Position numbers and translations under genes: made by a program. Below the pieces are notes generated by a model. That model worked only from the letters and a program-made list of their open reading frames with translations, was not told the origin of the DNA and ran no database searches. Source: Bacillota bacterium (GTDB lineage Bacteria > Bacillota > Clostridia > Lachnospirales > Lachnospiraceae). From it: DNA of 18,465 nt. Positions within the stretch are counted from its first letter, which is position 1. The number at the start of each line of letters is the position of its first letter. Positions 1 through 7,398 of this stretch are shown in pieces. The stretch covers positions 1 to 18,465 of the forward strand of contig JAEZFK010000020.1 of assembly GCA_023437715.1 (NCBI GenBank), given 5' to 3'.

Positions 1-1
1 C

Positions 2-40
2 GATGAATTTGAAGAAGGTTTTTACATTGACCTTTTTTAG
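2..40 (+). CDS. C-terminal end of an upstream gene (partial)
   Basis: The first 40 bases read in one frame as a short acidic and aromatic tail (DEFEEGFYIDLF) ending at a TAG at 38-40. A good plus-strand terminator starts 19 nt further on, which is what the end of a gene entering from the left would look like. Only 12 codons are visible, so no product can be named and the reading frame could be chance. Confidence 0.35.
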   Translation, partial: DEFEEGFYIDLF

Positions 41-58
41 TCACCGTCTATTTGTCGT

Positions 59-86
59 GCCCGCCTTTGAGCGGGCTATTTTATTT
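59..86 (+). terminator. Rho-independent terminator of the gene entering from the left
   Basis: A perfect 6-bp GC stem (GCCCGC at 59-64, GCGGGC at 71-76) with a 6-nt loop is followed by the T-rich run TATTTTATTT. It lies just after the partial gene end at position 40. It faces the minus-strand sugar operon, whose own terminator is at 122-157. Confidence 0.75.
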
Positions 87-121
87 AGGAATTCAAGTAA
101 AGTCGAACTTTCCTATTACAT

Positions 122-157
122 AAAAAAGGAAATCCGGCATCACTTCCGCCGGATTCC
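122..157 (-). terminator. Terminator of the sugar ABC operon
   Basis: Read on the minus strand, the stem GGAATCCGGC (157-148) pairs with GCCGGATTTCC (138-128) and runs into six Ts (127-122). It lies about 20 nt after the permease stop codon and closes the five-gene minus-strand operon. Confidence 0.88.
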
Positions 158-177
158 CTCTTCACTTCTCATCTATA

Positions 178-1212
178 TTATTTATGTTTTCCCATCTTCT
201 CCTTAATCCTGGGCCCCACAATCTGCACCATAATCACCAGAATCAATATAATCCCCTTAATTGCGTCATTAATCAGGGAATCCATCTTAAGTGCGACGAT
301 GATCTTATCAATAATGGTATAGGACATGGCGCCGAACAGTACTCCAAGACATTTCCCCTTGCCCCCGGACATGCTGATGCCGCCTAAAACCACCGCAGCA
401 ATGGCATACATCTCATAGCTGTTTCCCGTGGTCGCCGGATCAGAGGAGGCGTTCATTGCCACCCATAGAAAAGAAGCAAGCCCTGTGAGAATTCCCGCCA
501 TCACAAATACGGTCACCTGCATCAGGCTTACATTGATTCCCGCCATCTGAGCCCCCCTGGAATTGCTGCCCACGGCATAGACTTTCTTCCCATATTTCGT
601 ATTGGTGGTAATATAAACCAGCAGCGCCGTCATCAGAATCAGAATAAATCCTACAATAGGAACCGTGGCAAGCTTCCCATTTCCCAGGTTATAGAAAGGC
701 TGGTAGGAGGACAGCTCCTTGATCATCCGGTACACGCTGCTTCCGCCTCCGGCCAGGGCCTTATCGATATGCTGGCAGATGTACTGGGCAAAGGAGCGGA
801 AAATCAGCATGGTTGCCAGAGTGACGATAAAGGCCGGCATTTTTATGTATCCCACCAGCAGGCCGTTGATCAAACCGCAGACTGCGCCGAATAAGAGGGC
901 AAACATCAGGGTAACCAGGATATTATCCGTAATATTAAATACAATGACCGACAAGCCGCTGTTTAAAGCCAGCATAGAGCCCACCGATAAATCAATCTCT
1001 CCGGTAATGCAGATCAGCCCCATTCCCAGCCCAATGATTCCTACAACCGCCGAATGGCGGAAAATGTTCATGGTGCCGCTCCAGGTCAGCCCGTTGCTGG
1101 TCAGGGCATACACCAGAAAGATCAGCACAAATACGATGATATAGCTGTATTCCCCGCACCATTTGGATATGGCTCCCAGGGATAAGCCCTTTCTTTTTTC
1201 TCCTGCTTTCAT
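178..1212 (-). CDS. Sugar ABC transporter permease, RbsC/MglC/XylH type
   Basis: This is a 344-residue integral membrane protein with about eight to ten hydrophobic segments, starting with a long one at roughly residues 24-45. It has the family's typical length and motifs, for example GEIDLSVGSM near residue 70 and the GAQMAGINV region near 220. In the RbsC family it forms the transmembrane dimer through which a monosaccharide delivered by the binding protein is passed. The start has an AGGAGG-type site that overlaps the end of the ATPase gene (4-nt gap), so the two are translationally close and cotranscribed. It is the last gene of the operon. The sugar cannot be told from the sequence; the family also moves ribose, galactose, xylose and related sugars. 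Confidence 0.93.
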   Translation of the reverse strand: MKAGEKRKGLSLGAISKWCGEYSYIIVFVLIFLVYALTSNGLTWSGTMNIFRHSAVVGIIGLGMGLICITGEIDLSVGSMLALNSGLSVIVFNITDNILVTLMFALLFGAVCGLINGLLVGYIKMPAFIVTLATMLIFRSFAQYICQHIDKALAGGGSSVYRMIKELSSYQPFYNLGNGKLATVPIVGFILILMTALLVYITTNTKYGKKVYAVGSNSRGAQMAGINVSLMQVTVFVMAGILTGLASFLWVAMNASSDPATTGNSYEMYAIAAVVLGGISMSGGKGKCLGVLFGAMSYTIIDKIIVALKMDSLINDAIKGIILILVIMVQIVGPRIKEKMGKHK

Positions 1213-1216
1213 TTCC

Positions 1217-2716
1217 TCAACCTCCTGTTTCCTGCTTTACGGCATTTGTTGAATACAGCATGACCGTCGTCTCATCAATTTCCTCATGCTCCAGAACCTT
1301 GATAATTCTGCCGTCATAAAAGACCGCGCAAAAATCCGCCACTTTCTGGATCTCCGGTATTTCCAGGGTATTGATGAGAATGGTTTTTCCGCTTTTGGCC
1401 ATGGCAAGAATCAGCTTATAGATTTCCGCCTTGGCGCCTACGTCGATTCCCTGGGTCGGATTATCAAAGAGCAGGATATCCGCTTCCGTATTCAGCCACC
1501 TGGCGATAAACACCTTCTGCTGGTTTCCTCCGCTTAAGGATAAGATGGAATCCGAGCTGCTTTGGGCCCTGATATTTAAAAGCTCCCTGTATTTCCCGAA
1601 CTTCGCTTCTTCCTTTCCCTTTCGTATGCGCAGCTTTCCCGCCGACAGGGTATGCTCGGCCAGATACATATTTTCCAGCAGGCTCATATCCGGAATCACC
1701 GAATTTTCCTTCCGGTTGGAAGCCAGCATGGCAACTCCGGATTTCATAGCCTTGTGAATGGAACGGCGGGGCACAGGCTTTCCCTTTATCCTCATCTCCC
1801 CTGATACCGCCTCCGTGACCCCGAACATGCACTGCATCAGCTCGCTGCTTCCTGCCCCCTGAAGGCCGGTCAGCCCGATGATCTGGCCTTTCCGTACACT
1901 CATTGTCACGGATTCAAAGCCGGGCCCGGAAAAGTCCTGAAGCTCCAGAACCACTTCTCCGGCTTCTCTCTTCTCATAGACTTCCCTTGCCGAATAGCTT
2001 TCCCCCACCATCATCCGGGTGACTGTTTCCGGGTCCGTATCCTTAATGGCCCCGTCCCCGATGAATTCCCCGTTTCGAAATACCGTATACCGGTCGGCCA
2101 GGGTAAATATTTCCGGCATTTTATGAGAAATGAAAATAAAGGACGTTCCTGTTTTTTTCATTTTATTTACGATGTCAAACAAATGCTTCACTTCTTCATT
2201 ATTCAGCGACGTGGTTGGCTCATCCAGGATCAGCAGCTTTGCCTTGAAAAACAGGGCCTTAGCGATCTCCAGCATCTGCTTCTGGCTGGTTTTTAAATCC
2301 GCCACCAGAGCTTCCGGGTCCATATCCACTCCCAGCTCATGAAAAAGCCTTTCCGCTTCCTCAATCATCTTCCGTTTGTTCAGCTTTCCAAACCTGTTTT
2401 GGTACTCTTTTCCCAGAAATATATTTTCATAAACCCTTAAATCATTAAACAGATTTAACTCCTGATGGACAAATGCGATTCCCAGCTCCTCTGACTGCCG
2501 GATGGTGATATCGTCAATCCTCTTTCCATCAAAGGTGATGGTTCCTCCGTCTTTCGGAAATACGCCTGTAAGCACATTCATCAGCGTGGATTTTCCCGCC
2601 CCGTTTTCTCCCAAAAGAGCATGAACCTCTCCGGACTCCACTCTTAAGCGGACCTCCTTTAACACCTTTACGCCATTGAATGACTTGCTGACCCCGTTCA
2701 TTTCCAATAAGCTCAT
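1217..2716 (-). CDS. Sugar ABC transporter ATP-binding protein, RbsA/MglA type (two NBDs)
   Basis: About 499 residues with two ABC domains in tandem, as in the monosaccharide importers RbsA, MglA and XylG. Domain 1 has a canonical Walker A (GENGAGKST, about 36-44) and Walker B (LLILDEP, near 165), with a weak signature (LKTSQKQ). Domain 2 has a weak Walker A without the lysine (GLQGAGSSE, near 285), a perfect signature (LSGGNQQ, near 395) and FDNPTQGIDVGAK as Walker B, where Asn replaces the usual catalytic Glu. One composite ATP site is therefore canonical and the other degenerate. I chose the Met at 2716 because the GGAGG at about 2724-2728 is 8 nt from it, but too close to an ATG two codons upstream. 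A terminator separates this gene from the binding-protein gene. Confidence 0.94.
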   Translation of the reverse strand: MSLLEMNGVSKSFNGVKVLKEVRLRVESGEVHALLGENGAGKSTLMNVLTGVFPKDGGTITFDGKRIDDITIRQSEELGIAFVHQELNLFNDLRVYENIFLGKEYQNRFGKLNKRKMIEEAERLFHELGVDMDPEALVADLKTSQKQMLEIAKALFFKAKLLILDEPTTSLNNEEVKHLFDIVNKMKKTGTSFIFISHKMPEIFTLADRYTVFRNGEFIGDGAIKDTDPETVTRMMVGESYSAREVYEKREAGEVVLELQDFSGPGFESVTMSVRKGQIIGLTGLQGAGSSELMQCMFGVTEAVSGEMRIKGKPVPRRSIHKAMKSGVAMLASNRKENSVIPDMSLLENMYLAEHTLSAGKLRIRKGKEEAKFGKYRELLNIRAQSSSDSILSLSGGNQQKVFIARWLNTEADILLFDNPTQGIDVGAKAEIYKLILAMAKSGKTILINTLEIPEIQKVADFCAVFYDGRIIKVLEHEEIDETTVMLYSTNAVKQETGG

Positions 2717-2737
2717 ATTCATAACCTCCGGTTTTAG

Positions 2738-2777
2738 AAAAGGGGCCGTTCTTACTCCTGGGAACGGCCCCTTTTTT
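2738..2777 (-). terminator. Intra-operon terminator/attenuator after the binding-protein gene
   Basis: A perfect 14-bp inverted repeat (AAAAGGGGCCGTTC at 2738-2751, its complement at 2762-2775) has a 10-nt loop and T runs on both sides. It lies between the binding-protein gene and the ATPase gene of the same operon. Such hairpins usually make the binding protein more abundant than the membrane components, by partial termination or by protecting the upstream mRNA 3' end. Which of these applies is inference. Confidence 0.85.
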
Positions 2778-2794
2778 CCTTCAGACTATTGCTT

Positions 2795-3943
2795 CTAGAA
2801 GGATGGGTACTTGGTTACATTTTCCGACGTTACATTTTCACATGGAATTACATGATCCTGGGTGACTTCTTTTCCGTCCAGGTAATCAACCATATCCTCA
2901 ATGGCCGTCTGAATCATGGCCGGGCTGTAGGTTACGGACATGAGGCCGCCGCATTTCTGTGAAATATCGGTATAGGTCTCGCCCCGGAGAACTGCATATA
3001 ATTCTTCCAGGCCGCCGCAGCCGGTAATCACCGGTTTATTGGCAAAGAACGCTTCCTTGGTTGCCTCGTCGATTCCGCCGCCGTCAAGGGCTTCTAAGAT
3101 ACCCATTGCCAGCTCGTCATCCTCTGCATAGAACCATTTGATATTTGCGTTCTTCTCATCTCCCATAAGAGATTCAAAGGAGGTCTTTGTATCGGAACGG
3201 CTCCAGTTCATGGCTCCTGAATAGGTGATGGACTTTAAATCGTCCTCTGTCCACTTCTTATCGGCCTCAATGGTCTTTCCGTCAAATTCCAGCTCTCCGG
3301 TCAGATATTTGGTAAATCCGCCGTCACGGAGGGTGGTTACTGAAGAGGTATCCCCTTCGTAAACATAGATCTGTTCACCCGGCTTCAACCCAAGGGATAC
3401 AAAATACGCTGCGGCTCCTGCGCCGATTCCCGTATTGTCGCCCTTAACATTGGACACTGCCTTGTCGGCTACGCCGTCGATGATCCGGTCAAAGGCCACA
3501 TAGGGGATTCCCGCATCAATGACGCCCTGGATGGCGGACTGCACCGTATCGTCAATGGGCTGGATGACCATGGCGATGTCCTTCTCTCCCTTGGAAACGA
3601 TGTCCTCCATGTTGCGAATCTGCTCTGCCGCATTTGCAGAGGTGATGAGCTCTGCCGTATAGGTGCCTGCCTCATTCACCTCATTGATTTTCTTTTTCGC
3701 AAAGGTTGCTACGGAACCGGTCCAGCCGTGATCCTCCGGAGCGGTCAGGACATAGATATGTGTTCCCGCCTTTAAAGCCCCCGCTGCCTCCGTGGCTTTC
3801 GTTGTCTCCGCCGCCGTGGTGGCCGCCGCTGCTGTTGTGGTCTCTGCCGCTGCTGTTGTGCTGCTTGCAGGCTTTACGCCGGAGCACCCGGTCATCCCTG
3901 CCGCCATAAGCGCTGCCAAAAGAACTGCTACTGCCTTTTTCAT
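2795..3943 (-). CDS. Sugar-binding lipoprotein of the ABC importer (periplasmic-binding-protein-4 fold)
   Basis: This 382-residue protein begins with a lipoprotein signal: MKK, a hydrophobic stretch, and a lipobox ending at Cys20 (GMTGC). An Ala/Thr-rich linker (about 22-55) would hold the binding domain off the membrane. The rest has the look of RbsB/XylF-type sugar-binding proteins: repeated alternation of beta strands and helices, VIQPIDDTVQSAIQGVIDAGIPYVAFDR near 125-155, and an Asp/Glu-rich C-terminal lobe. Its role would be to capture the sugar outside the membrane and hand it to the permease. The start has an AGGAGG site about 10 nt upstream. It lies 61 nt after the isomerase gene and before the ATPase gene. 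The ligand is not deducible. Confidence 0.93.
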   Translation of the reverse strand: MKKAVAVLLAALMAAGMTGCSGVKPASSTTAAAETTTAAAATTAAETTKATEAAGALKAGTHIYVLTAPEDHGWTGSVATFAKKKINEVNEAGTYTAELITSANAAEQIRNMEDIVSKGEKDIAMVIQPIDDTVQSAIQGVIDAGIPYVAFDRIIDGVADKAVSNVKGDNTGIGAGAAAYFVSLGLKPGEQIYVYEGDTSSVTTLRDGGFTKYLTGELEFDGKTIEADKKWTEDDLKSITYSGAMNWSRSDTKTSFESLMGDEKNANIKWFYAEDDELAMGILEALDGGGIDEATKEAFFANKPVITGCGGLEELYAVLRGETYTDISQKCGGLMSVTYSPAMIQTAIEDMVDYLDGKEVTQDHVIPCENVTSENVTKYPSF

Positions 3944-3984
3944 AATTTCTGTTCCTCCTTTTATTTGTTCTCCTTTTTAATTGA

Positions 3985-3999
3985 AGCAGCTTTGCTGCC
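3985..3999 (-). other. Small hairpin between isomerase and binding-protein genes
   Basis: GCAGC (3986-3990) and GCTGC (3994-3998) form a short stem with a 3-nt loop in the 61-nt gap. There is no T run, so it is not a terminator. It may help to stabilise the downstream binding-protein message, but it could be chance. Confidence 0.3.
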
Positions 4000-4004
4000 T
4001 GAAT

Positions 4005-4919
4005 CTAAATGATAAACTGGTCCATATATTTTTTCGACAGCCGCAGACTGTCCAGAATCTTTTCCCTGGTTCCCTCAAAGGCCCTGTCTTCCACCTCAAT
4101 GCAGGTATAGCCGTCATATCCGATGTCCGTTAAGGCGCTGACGTATTTTCCCCAGTCCACATCCCCCAGTCCCGGAAGCTTGGGAGACATATACTCCAGG
4201 GGATAAGCCATGGTTCCCACCTTTTTCAGCTTATCCTCATAGAGCTTGATATCCTTGTAATGGACGTGGAAAATCTTATCCTTAAACTGGTATAAGGGCT
4301 GGATATAATCCATCATCTGCCAGACAAAATGGGAGGGATCATAATTGAGCCCCAGATTTTCGCTTTTCAGGCTTTCGAAAATCTTCTCCCAGATGGCCGG
4401 GGAGGTCATTAGGTTCTGTCCGCCGGGCCACTGCTCCCAGCCAAAGAGCATGGGACAGTTTTCAATGGCGATCCGCACCCGCTTTTCCTCCGCATGGGCC
4501 AGGATGGAAGGCCATATCTCCTTGGCCAGCTCTAAGTTTTCCTCCACGGTCTTTGTCTGATCCCGGCCGATAAAGGTGGTCACCAGATTGACTCCCAGCC
4601 TGGCGCTGGCGTCGATGACCTTTATTAAATGGGAAATGTTGGCTTCCCGTCTCTTTTCATCCCTATCCATAACATTGGGGTAAAAAGCCAGGGCGGAAAT
4701 CTCCACCTTCCTTTCCCTGCAATAGCTTAAGATATATTCCGCTTTTTCCTCTGTCAAACCGTCCACATCAATATGACTGACTCCGGCGTATCTTCTCTCC
4801 GCCTTTCCTTGGGGCCAGCAGGCCACTTCCACACACTGAAAGCCCATATCTGCCGCCGTATCAATCATTTCCTCAAAGGACCATTCCCCAAGGATAGCGC
4901 TGACAAATCCCAGCTTCAT
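4005..4919 (-). CDS. Sugar phosphate isomerase/epimerase, xylose-isomerase-like TIM barrel
   Basis: A 304-residue protein of the AP-endonuclease-2/xylose-isomerase-like superfamily, cytoplasmic. It opens with the typical strand MKLGFVSAILGEWSFEEMID. The expected metal ligands are visible: Glu153 (IAIENCP), Asp194 and His197 (NYDPSHF), His220 (FHVHYKD) and Glu275 (CIEVED). Members isomerise, epimerise or dehydrate sugars, keto-sugars or inositols using a divalent metal. The gene starts 1 nt after the oxidoreductase stop and uses a GGGGG site inside that gene's end, so the two are coupled. The Gfo/Idh partner plus an ABC importer suggests a pathway in which the imported sugar is oxidised and then isomerised. 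The precise substrate is unknown. Confidence 0.9.
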   Translation of the reverse strand: MKLGFVSAILGEWSFEEMIDTAADMGFQCVEVACWPQGKAERRYAGVSHIDVDGLTEEKAEYILSYCRERKVEISALAFYPNVMDRDEKRREANISHLIKVIDASARLGVNLVTTFIGRDQTKTVEENLELAKEIWPSILAHAEEKRVRIAIENCPMLFGWEQWPGGQNLMTSPAIWEKIFESLKSENLGLNYDPSHFVWQMMDYIQPLYQFKDKIFHVHYKDIKLYEDKLKKVGTMAYPLEYMSPKLPGLGDVDWGKYVSALTDIGYDGYTCIEVEDRAFEGTREKILDSLRLSKKYMDQFII

Positions 4920-4920
4920 C

Positions 4921-5967
4921 CTATCTTTCCCCCTTTTCCCAGACTTCCACTCTCCGGTTTTCCATGCTGGACCTCTGGCAGGCGAATACAGCCGCCATGG
5001 CGTCTAATACCTCTTTTCCGCTGACCGGCACCGGAGCTCCTTCTGTCAGGGCATCCACAAACCCGTCAATGATGCCGGATTTGGTCTGGTTGTCATTGGT
5101 CTGAATCCGGTCAATATCGTAGAGAATGGTTTCTCCGTTCTTTAAATTCACTGCAATGGAATAGTCCGGGCTTTCATAGATTTTCATAATGCCCTTTGTT
5201 CCATAGAGAATTGTGGAATTGTCCTCCCTGCCGTAATAGGTCCAGCTGGCCGTCATGGTTCCCATGGCGCCGCCCTCCATCTCATAGATGCAGATGGCAT
5301 TGTCATCCACGCCTACCAGCTCTCCGGAAGCGTCCCGTTTATCAAGGGTCGTCATCCGGGCCGTTACTGCGGTCACCTTCCGGCCCAGCAGATACTGGAT
5401 TAAATCCGTTTTATGTACTCCCAAGTCAGCCATGGCTCCCATGGCAGCTCTTTTTTTATCAAAAAACCAGTTCCCTGTTCCTGCATCCACGGTCCAGGTC
5501 TCCGGTCCGCCGTGTCCAAAAGTGGTCTTAAATGTCAGGACTTCCCCAATCAGCCCCTCTTTTAAAAGAGCCTTTGCCCGGACATGGGCCTTTGCAAACC
5601 TCTGGTTCTGTCCGATCATCAGCTGGCAGCCGTTTTCCTCTGCCGCTTTTACCATTGCCTCACACTCTTCAAGGCTTACGGCCATGGGCTTTTCACAAAG
5701 CACATGCTTCCCCGCCTTCAACGCCTTAAGGGTGATCTCTGCGTGGGAATTATTGGCCGTACAGACGCTCACCGCCTGGATTTCCGGGCTGGACAGCAAT
5801 TCGTCCACCGACTCATACACCCTTCCGCCGTATGTTTTTGCCAGCTCACCCGCCCGTTTGGCGTTAAAATCGTAATAGCCGGCGATGCGGACTCCGGGAT
5901 GAGCCGCATATTCCGGAATGTGCCTGATCTGCGCAACCTTTCCGCATCCGATGATTCCTACCTGCAT
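4921..5967 (-). CDS. Gfo/Idh/MocA-family NAD(P)-dependent sugar oxidoreductase
   Basis: This 348-residue cytoplasmic dehydrogenase has the family layout. An N-terminal Rossmann fold carries a GxGxxA turn (GCGKVA, residues 7-12), and EKP follows at 92-94 (CEKPMAVS). The C-terminal alpha/beta domain has the catalytic DLGVHKTD (Asp181, His185). It oxidises or reduces a hydroxyl or keto group of a sugar, sugar acid or inositol with NAD(P). It is the first gene of the minus-strand operon. It has an AAAGGAG site 6 nt from the ATG and a sigma-A promoter about 50-75 nt upstream of the start. The LacI-type regulator is divergent. Which substrate it acts on is not visible; inositol dehydrogenase-like and glucose-fructose oxidoreductase-like activities are both possible. 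Confidence 0.92.
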   Translation of the reverse strand: MQVGIIGCGKVAQIRHIPEYAAHPGVRIAGYYDFNAKRAGELAKTYGGRVYESVDELLSSPEIQAVSVCTANNSHAEITLKALKAGKHVLCEKPMAVSLEECEAMVKAAEENGCQLMIGQNQRFAKAHVRAKALLKEGLIGEVLTFKTTFGHGGPETWTVDAGTGNWFFDKKRAAMGAMADLGVHKTDLIQYLLGRKVTAVTARMTTLDKRDASGELVGVDDNAICIYEMEGGAMGTMTASWTYYGREDNSTILYGTKGIMKIYESPDYSIAVNLKNGETILYDIDRIQTNDNQTKSGIIDGFVDALTEGAPVPVSGKEVLDAMAAVFACQRSSMENRRVEVWEKGER

Positions 5968-6016
5968 GGTTTTCTCCTTTCATTTTGCTTTTCATTCTTT
6001 CATTTCTTTCAACATA

Positions 6017-6045
6017 ATTCTATCATTTCCTTATTTTCTTTTCAA
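6017..6045 (-). promoter_or_regulatory. Sigma-A promoter of the sugar operon
   Basis: On the minus strand, TTGAAA (6045-6040) and TAGAAT (6022-6017) are separated by exactly 17 nt. Each differs from consensus at one position. Transcription would start near 6010 and give a leader of about 40 nt before the oxidoreductase gene. Confidence 0.75.
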
Positions 6046-6136
6046 GTTTTTAGACGTTATTTATATATTTTCCATGTTATATCCAGTTTAATTATATATA
6101 AATGTACATCCTACACAATCTCCGCATTACTTTTTC

Positions 6137-6161
6137 TGAAAACTTTTCATTTTTATGAAAA
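6137..6161. promoter_or_regulatory. Candidate operator for the LacI-family regulator
   Basis: Two overlapping palindromes lie in the divergent intergenic region: TGAAAACTTTTCA (6137-6149) and TTTTCAT-TTTT-ATGAAAA (6144-6161). TGAAAA/TTTTCA half-sites are typical of LacI-family operators. The site lies immediately upstream of the regulator's own -35 box and about 130 bp upstream of the operon start. This fits autoregulation and a looped or long-range effect on the operon. The assignment is inference and an AT-rich background weakens it. Confidence 0.5.
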
Positions 6162-6168
6162 ATCAACA

Positions 6169-6197
6169 TTTACAACACCGGCTTTCTGTGATATAAA
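6169..6197 (+). promoter_or_regulatory. Promoter of the LacI-family regulator gene
   Basis: TTTACA (6169-6174) and TATAAA (6192-6197) have a 17-nt spacer. The predicted start near 6204 gives a leader of about 29 nt. The proposed operator ends 7 nt upstream of the -35 box. Confidence 0.65.
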
Positions 6198-6232
6198 AAA
6201 ATATATATGATTTCAAATGAGGAGGACTGGGA

Positions 6233-7240
6233 ATGAAGCAGGAAAAAATCACCGTAGAAGAGATCGCCAGACAGGCAGGCGTATCACCGGCCACCGTGTC
6301 CCGGGTGCTAAATCACAGGGATCTGGTAAAGGCAGATACCATCAGCCGGGTGGAAATGGCCATGGCTGCTCTTGGGTATGTGTTTGAATCCGCTGCTCCC
6401 AGCCTGATTGAGGAACAGCCGCTGATCGTTTTGAATATCCCCGGAATTGAAAATGTATTCTACCAGGAGGTCATCAAGGGCGCACGAATCTCGGCAAAGG
6501 CCCACGGCTGCCACTTACTCATCCATGAATCGCCCTTAGACCGTGGCTCCATTCCCCATTTTTTCAGCCTTTTAAAACGGGTAAGGGCCGCCGGCGTCAT
6601 TCTTTTAAACCGGGTTTCGGAGGAACAGCTCCGCCAGATACGGTCCATCGCCCCTCTGGTCCAATGCTGCGAATACAATGAGGAGGCTGCCGGATATCCA
6701 TACGTCAGCATCGACGATTTTACCGCGGCGGAGACCGCCACCGGATATCTCTGCAACTGCGGCTGCAATAAGATCGCCCTCATAAACGGCCCCCTAAGCT
6801 TTAAGTACGCCGTAAAGCGTCAGGAAGGATATTTGAGCGCCTTAAAAAAAGCCGATATCTCCGTTCCCCAGAACTGGATCATCCAGCTTCCTGAAATCAA
6901 CTACCAGATGGCCTATGCCGCCATCTGCCGCCTGTTAAACGACGAGCACAGGCCCAACGCCTTTTTTGTCGTCTCCGACATCTTCGCCGCCGCTGTCATA
7001 CGAGCCGCAAAGCGCTTTAAGCTCAATGTTCCCAAGGACATTATGGTGGTGGGCTTTGACAACATCGAGTTTTCCACCATGACCTGCCCCTCCATTACCA
7101 CGGTCAACCAGCCCCGCCTGCAATTGGGGTATACTGCCTGCGAGATGCTTCTGGAAATGATGGAGACTCCCTCCAGCTCGCCCAAATCCCTTGTGCTGGA
7201 TGCGGAGCTTGTCATCAGGGAATCGACAACGAAAATATAA
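6233..7240 (+). CDS. LacI/GalR-family transcriptional regulator of the sugar operon
   Basis: A 335-residue regulator. An N-terminal helix-turn-helix (ITVEEIARQAGVSPATVSRVLN, about residues 6-27) is followed by a hinge helix and a periplasmic-binding-protein-like effector domain. The C-terminal part has the typical FDNIEFSTMTCPSITTVNQP pattern (about 275-295). It would bind DNA as a dimer and respond to the imported sugar or an intermediate. It is divergent from the five-gene ABC/enzyme operon, the usual arrangement for a local regulator. The start is supported by GAGGAGG 9 nt upstream. A strong terminator follows. Whether it represses or activates is not visible. Confidence 0.93.
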   Translation: MKQEKITVEEIARQAGVSPATVSRVLNHRDLVKADTISRVEMAMAALGYVFESAAPSLIEEQPLIVLNIPGIENVFYQEVIKGARISAKAHGCHLLIHESPLDRGSIPHFFSLLKRVRAAGVILLNRVSEEQLRQIRSIAPLVQCCEYNEEAAGYPYVSIDDFTAAETATGYLCNCGCNKIALINGPLSFKYAVKRQEGYLSALKKADISVPQNWIIQLPEINYQMAYAAICRLLNDEHRPNAFFVVSDIFAAAVIRAAKRFKLNVPKDIMVVGFDNIEFSTMTCPSITTVNQPRLQLGYTACEMLLEMMETPSSSPKSLVLDAELVIRESTTKI

Positions 7241-7266
7241 TAGGGGGAAAGCCTTTCCATAAACAC

Positions 7267-7316
7267 AAAAAAGAGTGGATCAGTCCTTATAAAATAGGTC
7301 TGATCCACTCTTTTTT
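7267..7316. terminator. Bidirectional terminator between lacI-type gene and leuA
   Basis: A perfect 17-bp inverted repeat (AAAAAAGAGTGGATCAG at 7267-7283, complement at 7300-7316) has a 16-nt loop and A/T runs at both ends. It separates two convergent genes and would stop transcription from either side. Confidence 0.9.
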
Positions 7317-7398
7317 ATCTTATATTTTTCTATTATTTAATGAAAGAACAGTTAAATAAAAACCAGTTATCAAAAAACGCAATGGACCGCCGGTTCAA

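Noticed and set aside
5288..5875. A 195-codon plus-strand open frame, and a related one reaching 6210
   Set aside because: Both are antisense to the Gfo/Idh gene or run through its promoter region, have no good ribosome site and no recognisable protein.
5968..6232. A catabolite-response (cre) site for CcpA
   Set aside because: No sequence matches TGNAANCGNTNNCA well. TGAAAACTTTTCA lacks the central CG and is better explained as a local operator.
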